In this document: piece by piece, positions 8,022-17,900 of the stretch
How the letters are laid out: the number at the start of each line of letters is the position of its first letter
How positions within the stretch are numbered: position 1 is the stretch's first letter
NCBI GenBank assembly: GCA_937872175.1
Contig: CALMPI010000049.1
Span: 1 to 64,000, forward strand
Reading direction: 5' to 3'
Length of the DNA stretch: 64,000 bases
Source: an uncultured Flavobacteriales bacterium
GTDB taxonomy: Bacteria; Bacteroidota; Bacteroidia; Flavobacteriales_F; PHOS-HE28
Made by a program: the position numbers and the translations under genes
The notes under the pieces: generated by a model
What the model saw: only the letters and a program-made list of their open reading frames with translations
Database searches by the model: none
What the model was told of the DNA's origin: nothing

Positions 8022-9581
8022 ATGAGCACCATGACCCTGCCCACCCACCGGATCGGAGACCTGCTTCGCTCCCTCGGCGTCCACGACCAGAACCCCGGCG
8101 TGTCCACCGGAACCATGTGGCTGCCGGGCCACGGCGAGGTGCTGGAGAGCCATAGCCCGGTGGATGGCGCATTGATCGGAACGGTGCGAGGAACCACCCG
8201 GGCGGAATACGATGAGGTGGTGGCCACGGCGCAGAAGGCCTTCGCCGAATGGCGGGCCTGGCCCGCGCCCAAGCGGGGCGAAGTGGTGCGCCAGCTGGGC
8301 GAGGAGCTCCGGAAGCACAAGGCCGAACTGGGCAAGCTGGTGAGCTACGAGATGGGCAAGAGCTACCAGGAGGGTCTGGGCGAGGTGCAGGAGATGATCG
8401 ACATCTGCGACTTTGCGGTGGGCCTGAGCCGCCAGTTGCACGGCCTCACCATGCACAGCGAACGCCCGGATCACCGCATGTACGAGCAGTGGCACCCGGT
8501 GGGCCTGGTGGGCATCATCACGGCCTTCAACTTCCCGGTGGCCGTGTGGAGCTGGAACACCGCCCTGGCCTGGGTCTGCGGCGATGTCACCCTGTGGAAG
8601 CCCAGCGAGAAGGCGCCCCTGTGCAGCATCGCCTGCCAGCACATCACCGCCGAGGTGTTCAAGCGCAACGGTGTGCCCGAGGGCGTGAGCAGCATCATCA
8701 ACGGCGGCCGCGAGGTGGGCGAATGGATGAGCCACGACACCCGCATCCCGCTGGTGAGCGCCACCGGCAGCACCCGCATGGGCAAGGCCGTGGGTGCCGC
8801 GGTGGGTGAGCGCCTGGGTCGCTCGCTGCTCGAGCTCGGTGGCAACAACGCCATCATCATCAGCGACAAGGCCGACCTCGACATGTCCCTCATCGGCTGC
8901 GTGTTCGGCGCGGTGGGCACGGCCGGGCAGCGGTGCACCAGCACGCGCCGCCTCATCATCCACGAGGCGGTGTACGACACCTTCAAGCAGAAGCTGGTGA
9001 AGGCCTACGCCCAGTTGCGCATCGGTGATCCACTGGACGAGCGCAACCACGTGGGCCCGCTGATCGACACGGCCGCGGTGAACATGTACCTGAAGGCCCT
9101 GGAGGCCGCAAAGGCCCAGGGCGGCAAGCTGGCCGTGGAGGGTGGCGTGCTGAGCGGCGCCGGCCACGAGAGCGGCTGCTACGTGAAACCCGCCGTGGTG
9201 GAGGCCACGCCGGACATGGCCATCGTGCAGGAGGAGACCTTCGCGCCCATCCTGTACCTGCTGAAGTACAGCGGTGACCTCCACGAGGCCATCGCCATCC
9301 AGAACAACGTGAAGCAGGGCCTGAGCAGCGCCATCATGACGCTGGACCTGCGCGAGGCCGAGCGCTTCCTGAGCGCGGCCGGCAGCGACTGCGGCATCGC
9401 CAACGTGAACATCGGCACCAGCGGCGCGGAGATCGGAGGGGCCTTCGGCGGCGAAAAGGAGACCGGCGGCGGCCGCGAGAGCGGCAGCGACGCCTGGAAG
9501 GCCTACATGCGCCGCCAGACCAACACCATCAACTACGGCACCAAATTGCCGCTGGCGCAGGGCATCACCTTCGACCTGTAG
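8022..9581 (+). CDS. amaB: Aldehyde dehydrogenase of the ALDH7/AmaB type (aminoadipate-semialdehyde dehydrogenase)
   Basis: The 519-residue enzyme has the ALDH fold with the catalytic cysteine at about residue 305 in GTAGQRCTSTRRL, the active-site segment LLELGGNNAIII with its glutamate, and an N-terminus typical of the ALDH7A1/antiquitin group (LPGHGEVLESHSPVDG). The motif SGAEIGGAFGGEKETGGGRESGSD near the C-terminus is also characteristic of this group. Members oxidise alpha-aminoadipate semialdehyde (in equilibrium with piperideine-6-carboxylate) to aminoadipate with NAD+ in lysine breakdown. The ATG at 8022 follows a perfect -7 element, and a second ATG at 8031 is possible. Substrate assignment is by family. 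Confidence 0.88.
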   Translation: MSTMTLPTHRIGDLLRSLGVHDQNPGVSTGTMWLPGHGEVLESHSPVDGALIGTVRGTTRAEYDEVVATAQKAFAEWRAWPAPKRGEVVRQLGEELRKHKAELGKLVSYEMGKSYQEGLGEVQEMIDICDFAVGLSRQLHGLTMHSERPDHRMYEQWHPVGLVGIITAFNFPVAVWSWNTALAWVCGDVTLWKPSEKAPLCSIACQHITAEVFKRNGVPEGVSSIINGGREVGEWMSHDTRIPLVSATGSTRMGKAVGAAVGERLGRSLLELGGNNAIIISDKADLDMSLIGCVFGAVGTAGQRCTSTRRLIIHEAVYDTFKQKLVKAYAQLRIGDPLDERNHVGPLIDTAAVNMYLKALEAAKAQGGKLAVEGGVLSGAGHESGCYVKPAVVEATPDMAIVQEETFAPILYLLKYSGDLHEAIAIQNNVKQGLSSAIMTLDLREAERFLSAAGSDCGIANVNIGTSGAEIGGAFGGEKETGGGRESGSDAWKAYMRRQTNTINYGTKLPLAQGITFDL

Positions 9582-9630
9582 GTTTCCCCGACGCCGAAGC
9601 AAGCGTCCATCGCGGGTCCGCGCAGGCTTC

Positions 9631-9638
9631 TAGCTTTG
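9631..9638 (+). promoter_or_regulatory. Bacteroidota -7 promoter element
   Basis: TAGCTTTG lies 11 bases upstream of the ATG at 9650. Confidence 0.55.
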
Positions 9639-9649
9639 CCGGCCTTTCC

Positions 9650-10897
9650 ATGGCCCTGCGCGTCGCCCTTTTTCTTTTCATCGTCGCCTGCGGATGGGGC
9701 GGCTGCGCACCGAAGACCGCGGACGGACCCGCCACCCCGCGCCCCGGACCCTGGCGCATGGCGCTCGACCTCAACGGGGAGGAGCTGCCCTTCCTGTTCG
9801 ACCTGGAACACGACAGCACCTGGCACATGGTGGTGCACAACGGCGAGGAGCGCATCGCCGTGGATGACATCGCCCTGCATGGTGACTCCATCCGCGTGCG
9901 GATGCCCCTGTTCGACTCGGAGTTCCGCGGCCGCGTGCTGAACGACAGCACCCTCACCGGCCACTGGCACAACTACCTCAAGGGTCCCGACTACCGCATC
10001 GCCTTCACGGCGTCCGCCGGCATCGCCCGGCGGTTCGCGCAGACCCGCGGCGCGCTCGGCGACCTCTCCGGCCAATGGCGCACCCACTTCAGCCATGGCA
10101 CCCCGGAGGCCTACGATGCCCTGGGCCTGTTCACCCAACGGGACGGGCAGCTCACGGGCACCTTCGGCACGGAGACGGGCGACTACCGCTTCCTGGAAGG
10201 CGTGGTGGACGGGGATTCGCTGAAGCTCTCGTGCTTCGACGGCTCGCACGCCTTCCTGTTCAAGGCGCAGATGCGGCACGACAGCCTCATCGGCCGCTAC
10301 TGGAGCGGCACCCACTGGCAGGAACCCTGGGTGGCCGTGCGCGACCCGCTTTTCCACCTGCGCGACCCCGATTCGCTCACCTTCCTGAAGGAGGGGCACG
10401 ACATGGTGGACTTCCGCTTCCCGGGGATCGACGGCGGCACGGTAAGCCCCAAGGACGCGCGTTTCGCCGGCAAGGTGTTGATGGTGCAGGTGATGGGCAG
10501 CTGGTGCCCCAACTGCGTGGACGAGACCCTGCTGCTGGATGAGCTGTACGCGAAGCACAACGCCAACGGGCTGGAGGTGATCGCCATCGCCTTCGAGAAG
10601 TACGAGGATGAGGCCCGCTCCATCGCGGCATTGAAGCACTTCCGCGACCGCCTGCAGGTGAAATACCCCATCGTGTACGCCGGCAACGCCAACAAGGAGG
10701 TGGCCAGCGCCAAGCTGCCCTTCCTGGACCACGTGATGAGCTACCCGACCTGCATCTTCATCGACCGGCAGGGCAAGGTGCGCCGCATCCGCACGGGCTT
10801 CTACGGGCCGGGCACCGGCGAGCACTACACGCACTACAAGCGCAACCTCGAGCGCTTCCTGCAGGACCTGCTGGCCGAGCCGGCGCAGGCCTCCTAG
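9650..10897 (+). CDS. TlpA-like thioredoxin-family lipoprotein
   Basis: The 415-residue protein starts with a lipoprotein signal peptide (WGGC, Cys19). The N-terminal two thirds is a beta-rich region with repeated short strands (RMALDLNGEELPFLFDLEHD and similar), like the DUF4369-type domains joined to thioredoxins in Bacteroidota. The C-terminal domain is TlpA/ResA-like with a redox motif WCPNC (Cys286 and Cys289) and a cis-proline segment after YPTCIFID. It probably acts as an envelope thiol-disulfide oxidoreductase, perhaps in cytochrome maturation or reduction of secreted proteins. The partner is unknown. It stands alone between convergent neighbours. Confidence 0.85.
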   Translation: MALRVALFLFIVACGWGGCAPKTADGPATPRPGPWRMALDLNGEELPFLFDLEHDSTWHMVVHNGEERIAVDDIALHGDSIRVRMPLFDSEFRGRVLNDSTLTGHWHNYLKGPDYRIAFTASAGIARRFAQTRGALGDLSGQWRTHFSHGTPEAYDALGLFTQRDGQLTGTFGTETGDYRFLEGVVDGDSLKLSCFDGSHAFLFKAQMRHDSLIGRYWSGTHWQEPWVAVRDPLFHLRDPDSLTFLKEGHDMVDFRFPGIDGGTVSPKDARFAGKVLMVQVMGSWCPNCVDETLLLDELYAKHNANGLEVIAIAFEKYEDEARSIAALKHFRDRLQVKYPIVYAGNANKEVASAKLPFLDHVMSYPTCIFIDRQGKVRRIRTGFYGPGTGEHYTHYKRNLERFLQDLLAEPAQAS

Positions 10898-10903
10898 CAG
10901 GGC

Positions 10904-12475
10904 CTACTTGCCGCCTTCCGGGCGGTCCACCACGATCCGTTCGGGCCGGTTGGCCAACAGCCATGCCGTGTGGAACACCAAGCGGGTGCGCTGCTCCAGC
11001 AGGTCGGGCAGGATCTTGTCCACCTCGTCGCCGGGGCCATGGTAGTCCTCGTGCACACCGCTGAAATAGAAGATGGCCGGCACCCCGTTGCGCGTGAAGT
11101 TGTAGTGGTCGCTGCGGTAGTAGTACTTGTTGGGGTCGTCCGGCGCATTGAAGGTGTAGTCGAGCTCCAATCCGGTGTAGGTGCGGTTGGCCTGCTCGTT
11201 GAGCGCATGCAGCTCGGTGCTCATCCGGTCGCTGCCGATCACATACACGTACGGTGCGCTGGTGGCGTGGGCACTGTCCCGGCGTCCGATCATGTCGATG
11301 TTGAGGTCGGCCACCGTGCGGTCCAGGGGGAAGACCGGATGCTCACTGTAGTACTGCGAACCCAGCAGGCCCTTCTCCTCGGCGCTCACCGGCATGAAGA
11401 GCACGCTGCGGCGCGGGCCCTGACCGTCGGCCTTCGCCCGCGCGAACGCCTCGGCCATTTCCAACAGCGCCACCGTGCCGCTGCCATCATCATCCGCCCC
11501 GTTGTACACCTCGCTGCCGTCCTTGCCGATGTGGTCGTAATGCGCGGTCACCACCACCAGTTCGTCCTTGAGGTCGCCGCCCTCCACGTAGGCCAGCACG
11601 TTCTCGCTGATCAGCTCGCTGCGCAGCGGCGTGGCGCTCAGCACCAGGTCCGGTGCGAACGGAACGGTGACCGGGCGTTTCCGGGCGCGTTTCACCAGGC
11701 GGGCCTGTGTCCATCCGGCACCGGCCAGCAGCGCATCGCGCAGGTCGGGCCCCGCCAGGATCACCTGCAAAGCACCCGCCCGCTCCGGCCGCTTTGCCCC
11801 GCGCGCGTCCCGATCGCCCGCCAGCCGCATGCGCGCACTGGACAGGTGGTGCTGGTAGGTGCTGCGCAGCTCCCCGTATGTCGGTGTGGCGTAGAACAGC
11901 ACCGCGGCTCCGGCCTGTTCCGCCGCGGTGGTCCATGCGCTCATGGTGGACAGTGGGGAGGTTCCTGTCGGGGCGCGCTCCACCACCAGCAGGGCCATGC
12001 CTTTGAGGTCGCGGCCGCGCAGCACGGTATCGGGCCGCATCCCGGCGGGAGCGCACACCACCAGCGCCTGTTCCACCCGCAGGTCCTGTTCCAACCGCTC
12101 ATTGAAGTAGAACATCCCCTCCAGGTAGCGGTACGGCTTGCCGGACACCTTCACCACGATGCCCCCGGGGCGCCGCACCTCCAGCACGAAGGGCTGGAAA
12201 TAGCCCTGCGTGATGCCGCGTTCGGCCCCGCCGGGCACCTCCGGGATCCCAAAGGCCTGGAACTGCTCGCGCAGGTACTCCGCGGCCATCTTCTGCCCGC
12301 GCTGGCCGGCCTCGCGACCCTCATAGGCATCGCTGGCCAGGATGCCCAGGTGCCGCATGAGGTCGGCCGTGGTGATGGTGGACGCATACCGCAGGGCCGT
12401 GCTGTCCACCTGGGCCGGGACCTCTCCCAGCACCACGAGCAGCACGACGATCAACGTACCGAAGCGGCCCTTCAT
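10904..12475 (-). CDS. M28-family zinc aminopeptidase, secreted
   Basis: The 523-residue product has a signal peptide (hydrophobic residues 7-20, ending VPAQ), an interrupting PA-like domain in the middle, and a C-terminal M28 peptidase domain. Metal-binding motifs are visible: TAHYDHIG, then YNGADDDGSGT, SAEEKGLLGS, DLNIDMIGRRD and a late RSDHYNF histidine. These match a di-zinc aminopeptidase of the M28 family acting in the periplasm or outside the cell on peptides. Its start codon overlaps the rpiB stop in an ATGA, so it is transcribed with rpiB from the promoter at 12914-12921. Substrate preference is not readable. Confidence 0.9.
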   Translation of the reverse strand: MKGRFGTLIVVLLVVLGEVPAQVDSTALRYASTITTADLMRHLGILASDAYEGREAGQRGQKMAAEYLREQFQAFGIPEVPGGAERGITQGYFQPFVLEVRRPGGIVVKVSGKPYRYLEGMFYFNERLEQDLRVEQALVVCAPAGMRPDTVLRGRDLKGMALLVVERAPTGTSPLSTMSAWTTAAEQAGAAVLFYATPTYGELRSTYQHHLSSARMRLAGDRDARGAKRPERAGALQVILAGPDLRDALLAGAGWTQARLVKRARKRPVTVPFAPDLVLSATPLRSELISENVLAYVEGGDLKDELVVVTAHYDHIGKDGSEVYNGADDDGSGTVALLEMAEAFARAKADGQGPRRSVLFMPVSAEEKGLLGSQYYSEHPVFPLDRTVADLNIDMIGRRDSAHATSAPYVYVIGSDRMSTELHALNEQANRTYTGLELDYTFNAPDDPNKYYYRSDHYNFTRNGVPAIFYFSGVHEDYHGPGDEVDKILPDLLEQRTRLVFHTAWLLANRPERIVVDRPEGGK

Positions 12476-12909
12476 GCCTGTTCGATCTTCTCCACCCGCA
12501 CCTGATGGCGGCCTCCTTCGAAACGGGCATCAAGGAAGGCATCCACCACGGCAAGGGCCTGTTCCACGCTGATGAACCGTGCCGGAAGGGCCAGCACGTT
12601 CGCGTCGTTGTGCTCACGCGCCAGCCGGCCCAGCTCGGGCAGCCAGGCCAGGGCCGCCCGCACCCCGCGGTGCTTGTTGGCGGTGATGGCCACGCCGTTG
12701 CCGCTGCCGCAGATGAGGATGCCGAGCTCGGCCTGGTTCGCGGCCACGGCGCCCGCCACCGCATGGGCATGGTCCGGATAGTCCACGCTCTCGCGCACAT
12801 GGGTGCCCTTGTCGGTCACCTCCACCCCACGAGCCCGCAGGTGTTCCTTCACGGCGTGCTTCAGGTCCAAACCCGCATGATCACTGCCCACGGCGATGTG
12901 TTGTGCCAT
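12472..12909 (-). CDS. rpiB: Ribose 5-phosphate isomerase B
   Basis: The 145-residue protein matches the RpiB/LacAB family. It opens with IAVGSDHAGLDLK, has the phosphate-binding GILICGSGNGVAITANKHRGVRAAL loop, and ends with the HNDANVLALPARF segment typical of the family. It interconverts ribulose 5-phosphate and ribose 5-phosphate in the pentose phosphate pathway, feeding PRPP synthesis (prs is 8 kb away). The usual catalytic cysteine of the ICGSG loop is present. A -7 element ends 4 bases before the ATG, so the mRNA should be leaderless. The gene borders the putative replication origin. Confidence 0.95.
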   Translation of the reverse strand: MAQHIAVGSDHAGLDLKHAVKEHLRARGVEVTDKGTHVRESVDYPDHAHAVAGAVAANQAELGILICGSGNGVAITANKHRGVRAALAWLPELGRLAREHNDANVLALPARFISVEQALAVVDAFLDARFEGGRHQVRVEKIEQA

Positions 12910-12913
12910 GCCT

Positions 12914-12921
12914 CAAAGATA
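12914..12921 (-). promoter_or_regulatory. Bacteroidota -7 promoter element for rpiB
   Basis: On the minus strand TATCTTTG lies 4 bases upstream of the rpiB ATG. Confidence 0.6.
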
Positions 12922-13229
12922 CCCCGGCCCCGTTGTCCACGATCCGATCGTCGATCACGGTCGATCCCTGTGGATGATCGATCAACAACTTTTCCGCCCT
13001 GCGAGTTGTCCACCGTGCCATACGCCAGGGGATCGTCAACAGCAAGCCGATCTTCTACCGGGTTGTGCACCGGGGATCCCACCGCCCAAGGGTCGGCATG
13101 GGCTTCCGGGTTTTCAACCGGCCCGTGGAACAGTGTTCGTCCACGATCGTGGATGACCGATGCCCGGTCCACGTCCACCGCGGGTCAGCGTTCTGCGCGT
13201 TATCCACAGGACGGCCCGCCGTGGTGAAC

Positions 13230-13237
13230 TACTTTTG
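13230..13237 (+). promoter_or_regulatory. Possible -7 promoter element
   Basis: TACTTTTG fits TAnnTTTG and could drive the YwqK-type gene from inside the putative origin with a leader of about 110 bases. Confidence 0.35.
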
Positions 13238-13351
13238 ATAACCCGTTCGTGCAAGCGGGCGGCCCACCGATCATCCACCGTGTCCACAGCCCTTACTATA
13301 TCATCTATTCTCTTTAAAGAAAGTATTCATGGGATACGTGCAGGGCATCGG

Positions 13352-14863
13352 ATGATCGTGGTGGCCGCCGTCCTGTGCTGCACCTTTGTGGCGGCCGGTC
13401 AGGACGGTTTCACCCAGTACCGCCATCCCAATGGCACGGTGAGCAGCGAGGGCATGCTGGTGGACGGCAAGCCCGAGGGGATCTGGAAGACCTACTACGA
13501 GAACGGCGTGCTGCGGTCCGAAGGCGCACGCACCCGGTTCCAGCTCGACAGCCTGTGGAAGTTCTACGCCCCGGAAGGATGGCTCAGCTCCACGATCGAA
13601 TACACCGATGGCCGCAAGAACGGGGCACAGCGCAAGTTCGATGCCTCGGGCGCACTGGTGAGCGAGGAGCGCTACGCAGCCGATGTGCGCGAGGGCAACA
13701 GCACCTACTACCACCCCAACGGTCAGGTGCACAAGGTGGTGCCCTTCGTGGCCGGCAAGGAGGAGGGGAGGGGGTATGAATACGCCGAGGACGGCCGGCT
13801 CGTGGCGCTGTTGAGCTACGGGGGCGGCATGCTCCGCAAGCGCGAGCCCATCAACCGGATCGATGCGGCCGGGCTCAAGCAGGGACCCTGGAAGGAGTTC
13901 CACGCCAACGGCAAGGTGAAGTGGGAGTGCACCTATGTGGACGACAAGCGGCAGGGCATCTACAAGGAGTATGATGCGGCCGGCAGTCTGAAGCAGATGG
14001 TGAAGTACGACCAGGACCAGGTGGACACCGGTTCGCGTGCGGCGATGACGCTGACCATCAAGAACACCTATCACCCCAACGGGCGGGTGGCCAGCATCGG
14101 CAGCTACAGCAAGCAAGGCACGCGGGAAGGGCTGTTCCGCGAGTACGATGAGCAGGGCCAGGTGCGCTCAGCGGCCATCTACACCGATGACCGCCTGATG
14201 CGGGAAGGACCGGTGGATGACCGTGGTGTGCCTCAGGGCCGCTGGACGGAGTATTACGTGACCGGGGAGAAGCGGGCGGAGGGTGAGTACAAGGACGGCA
14301 AGCGGGAAGGGGAGTGGACCTTTTTCCACCGGAGCGGCGCAGTGGAGCAGAAGGGACGCTACCAGGCGGGTCAGGCGCAGAACCTCTGGAAGTGGTTCTA
14401 TGAGAGCGGCAAGCTGCACCGCGAGGAGAACTACCGCAAGGGCCGGGAGGACGGCGCTTCCGTGGAGCACGACGAAGAGGGCAACGTGATCACGCAGGGC
14501 GAGTACATCGATGGCAAGCGCGAGGGCAAATGGTTCTATCGCGTGGGCGACCACACCGAGGAGGGTGCCTATCAGGACGGGCTGAAGGAGGGGGAGTGGC
14601 GCCATACCTATGAGAACGGAAAGCGCAGTTTCGAGGGCTCCTTCGTGGGCGGCGAGCCCAACGGCAAGCATCGGTGGTGGTGGCCCAACGGGCAGTTGCG
14701 GCTGGAAGGCCGGTACGCCATGGGCCTGCAGCAGGGTGACTTCGAACACTGGTCGCCCGAAGGACAGCTGCTGATCACCATCCGCTACAAGGACGGCCAG
14801 GAGGTGAAGATCGATGGCACGCGCGTGCCGCCGCCGTTCGAGAGCGGTGGTGATGCCCCGTGA
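13352..14863 (+). CDS. YwqK/MORN-repeat secreted protein
   Basis: The 503-residue protein has a signal peptide (MIVVAAVLCCTFVAAGQ) followed by about 18 repeats of roughly 23 residues built on the theme NGxxxxEGxYxxGKxxGxWxxY, for example PEGIWKTYYENGVLRSEG and GKREGEWTFFHRSGAVEQ. These are the MORN-like repeats of the YwqK antitoxin-like family, which is frequent in Bacteroidota as secreted or periplasmic proteins of unknown role. The ATG at 13352 was chosen for the signal peptide. Longer upstream frames run through the putative origin and are not protein-like. I see no toxin partner beside it. The name antitoxin should not be taken literally. Confidence 0.8.
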   Translation: MIVVAAVLCCTFVAAGQDGFTQYRHPNGTVSSEGMLVDGKPEGIWKTYYENGVLRSEGARTRFQLDSLWKFYAPEGWLSSTIEYTDGRKNGAQRKFDASGALVSEERYAADVREGNSTYYHPNGQVHKVVPFVAGKEEGRGYEYAEDGRLVALLSYGGGMLRKREPINRIDAAGLKQGPWKEFHANGKVKWECTYVDDKRQGIYKEYDAAGSLKQMVKYDQDQVDTGSRAAMTLTIKNTYHPNGRVASIGSYSKQGTREGLFREYDEQGQVRSAAIYTDDRLMREGPVDDRGVPQGRWTEYYVTGEKRAEGEYKDGKREGEWTFFHRSGAVEQKGRYQAGQAQNLWKWFYESGKLHREENYRKGREDGASVEHDEEGNVITQGEYIDGKREGKWFYRVGDHTEEGAYQDGLKEGEWRHTYENGKRSFEGSFVGGEPNGKHRWWWPNGQLRLEGRYAMGLQQGDFEHWSPEGQLLITIRYKDGQEVKIDGTRVPPPFESGGDAP

Positions 14864-14895
14864 TCCAGCGCAGCTGCGATCGCCGACCGCCTGTG

Positions 14896-14903
14896 TAAGT
14901 TCG
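14896..14903 (+). promoter_or_regulatory. Bacteroidota -7 promoter element
   Basis: TAAGTTCG lies 5 bases before the ATG of the PAS-kinase gene. Confidence 0.45.
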
Positions 14904-14908
14904 ACCCG

Positions 14909-17900
14909 ATGAGCGGAACGGCCGACGCGGAAGGGTCACGCACCCAGGAGCTGGCCAAGGCCTATCTGGAGCTGCGCCGGCAGTACGAGGACCTGGTGGA
15001 CCGCAACATGGCCGGCGTGTTCCGCACCACGCTGGACGGGCGTTTCCTGGAGTGCAACGCCTCCATGGCCCGCATCCTCGGGTATCCCGACCGGGACGCC
15101 TTGATGCAGGTGAACGCCCGGGTGCTCTACCTGAACGAGGAGGACCGCACGGAGTACCTGAAGGCGCTCGCCGAACGCGGGCACCTCATCAACCACACCA
15201 TCCGCCTGCGCCATTTCAGCGGTCGCACGGTGCATGTGCTCGAGAACGTTTACCTGGACCGCTCCGAGGAGGGCATCACCACCATTGCGGGCACGCTGAT
15301 CGACCGGTCGCCCCAGGTGCAGGCCGAACTGGAGCAGCAGGCGCTGCTGGAGAACTACCGCCGGCTCGTGGAGCATGCCCCGGAGGGGATCCTCATCGTG
15401 CAGGACGGCCTCGTGCGCTACGGCAATCCCACCGCCGACCTGCTGATGGGAGCGCCCAGCACCGGGACCGTTCTGGCCGATGCCGTGGAACCCACGCATC
15501 GGCCGGTGCTGGCCGCGTGCCTGGAGGAGGCCCGGCGAGAGGGTGAGGGCGCCCCCGTGGAGCTGGCCCTGCGGCGTGCCGACGGTTCCGGCGGGCGTGT
15601 GCTCCTCTCCGCCTCACGCACGTTCCATGAAGGTGCGCCCGCCGTGCAGGTGCACCTGCGCGATGCCGGGCGCATGCGGGCCTCCATGGAGGCCGGTCTG
15701 CGGGCCCAGATGGCCGAGGAGGTGAACCGTGTGCTGCGCCAGGAGATCATGGACCACCGCCGCACCCAGGAGGAACTGCGCCGGTCGAAGCGCTTCGCGC
15801 GCAGCCTGGTGGACAGCTCCCTGGACATGATCATCGCCGTCGATGAGGCCGGTCTGATCACTGAGTTCAATCCGGCGGCCATGGTGCGCTTCGGTTACGA
15901 GGCGGATGAGGTGCTGGGCCGTCCCGCCCGCATGCTCTATGCGCACGAGGAGGAGCACGCCCGCATCCAGGGGGAATTGAACGCACACGGGGCCTTCGCC
16001 GGCGAGGTGCACAACGTCGATCACAAGGGGGAGGTGTTCCTCACCTTCCTGGCCGCCTCCCGGTTGTACGACGAGCAGGGCTCGCTCCTGGGCAGCATGG
16101 GCGTGAGCCGCGACATCACCCACGCCAAGCGTGACCAGGAGGCGTTGCGGGCCAGCGAGGAGCGGTACCGCGACCTCTTCGAGAACGCGATGGACCTGAT
16201 CCAAAGCGTGACGCCCGATGGTCGCTTCGAGTACGTGAACAGGGCCTGGCGCGACACGCTCGGCTACACGTCCGAAGAGGTCGCGCACATCACGGTGTGG
16301 GACGTGGTGCATCCCGATCACCGGGAGGCCTTTCGTGTTCAGCTCGAGGAGGCCTTCGCCGGCCAGCTTGGCGGCACCATCACCACGGTCCTGCTGGCCA
16401 AGGACGGCCGCAGCATCACCGTGGAGGGCAACCGCAACGTGCGCCGGGTGGACGGTCGTCCGGTGGCCACGCGCGGCATCTTCCGCGACGTCACCCGTGA
16501 GCATGAGGCCCGCGGGCTGGTGGTGAAGCAGGAGGCCACCTTGCGGGCCCTCTTCGAGAGCAGCGAGCACATGTTCTGGAGCGTGGATGAGCGCATCGCC
16601 CTCACGAGCTTCAACCAGGGCTATGCCCGGATGATCGAACGCCTGTACGGCACGCGTCCGGAGATCAACCGGGACGGGAACATCCCGCGCAAACGCTTCG
16701 CCAGCGAGACCTACCACGCGTTCTGGGAGGAGAAATACCGGGAGGCCTTCACGGGCCGCCCGCTGCGGTTCGAGACCGAGCTCACCGATGCCCGGGGCCG
16801 GTACGTGAGCAACGAGGTCTTCCTGAGCCCGGTGTTCAGCACGGATGGTCGGGTCCGTGAGGTCTTCGGCGTGGGCCACGAGATCACCGAACAGAAACGC
16901 GCCGAGCGCACCGTGCGGGAGCAGGCCGCGCGCCTGACGGCCATCTTCGAGAACAGCGCCAACATGATGGTGTGGACCCTGGACCAGGAGTTCCGCATCA
17001 CCTCGTTGAACGACCATTTCCGCGACAGCAGCACGGAGGCCTTCGGCTACACCCCGCGGGTGGGCGATGCCTTCCTGGAGCACATGCTGGAGCGCGTGGC
17101 CCCGGCCGAACGCCGGTCCATCCGCACCCACTACGAGGCCGCCATGAAGGGCCGGCCCCGCCAGTTCGAGGTGGAGATGCACGACACCGACGGCCGCACC
17201 CGGTGGGTGGAGAACTTCCTGAACCCCATCCGCGTGGACGGGCGCGTGGCCGAGATCAGCTGCCTGGCCTACGGCATCACCGACAAGAAGGAGGCCGAAC
17301 GCCAGCTGATCGAACGCCTGCGCGAGAACGAGGTGCTGCTCAAGGAAGTGCATCACCGCGTGAAGAACAACCTGCAGATCATCAGCAGCATCCTCAACCT
17401 GCAGACCGCCTATGTGGGGCACGACCAGCGCATGCTCGACCTGATCCGCGAGAGCCAGGACCGCATCCGCTCGATGAGCTTCATCCACGAGAGCCTGTAC
17501 CAGAACAAGACCTTCAGCAGCGTCGACCTGTCGTCCTACATCGATCGCCTGGCCCGCAACCTGGTGCTGAGCTACAGCCTCAGCGGCAAAGTGGAGCTGC
17601 GCACCGACCTGGAGCGGGTGGAGCTCGTGCTGGACCAGGCCATCCCCTGCGGCCTCATCCTCAACGAGCTGATCAGCAACGCCCTCAAGCACGGCTATCC
17701 GGACGGCGAGGCGGGCATCATCAGCATCGCCCTGTCCTGCAAGGATGGGCGCGTCACCGTGGAGGTGGCCGACGATGGCATCGGCCTGCCCGAAGGGTTC
17801 GACATCGAGCGCGATGCCAATCTGGGCCTGCAACTGGTGGCCACCCTGAGCGATCAGCTCGATGCCCGCCTGGAACGGTACAGCGGCCCCGGGGTGCGGT

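Larger units (their letters stand above)
12910..13351. other. Putative chromosomal replication origin (oriC)
   Basis: This is the longest gene-free stretch of the window, about 440 bases. It contains a perfect DnaA box TTATCCACA at 13200-13208 and several near matches: TCATCCACA on the minus strand at 12969-12977, TTGTCCACG at 12933-12941, TTGTCCACC at 13006-13014, TCATCCACC at 13271-13279 and GTGTCCACA at 13280-13288. Six GATC sites fall within 12941-12983. An AT-rich tract at about 13290-13330, striking in this GC-rich DNA, could be the unwinding element. Three parS sites lie 6-8 kb away around mnmG. dnaA itself is not in the window. Candidate status rests on these signals alone. Confidence 0.65.

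Noticed and set aside
13160-13351. An N-terminal extension of the YwqK-type gene through the putative origin
   Set aside because: The extension is Arg/Ser-rich and hides the signal peptide that begins at 13352.
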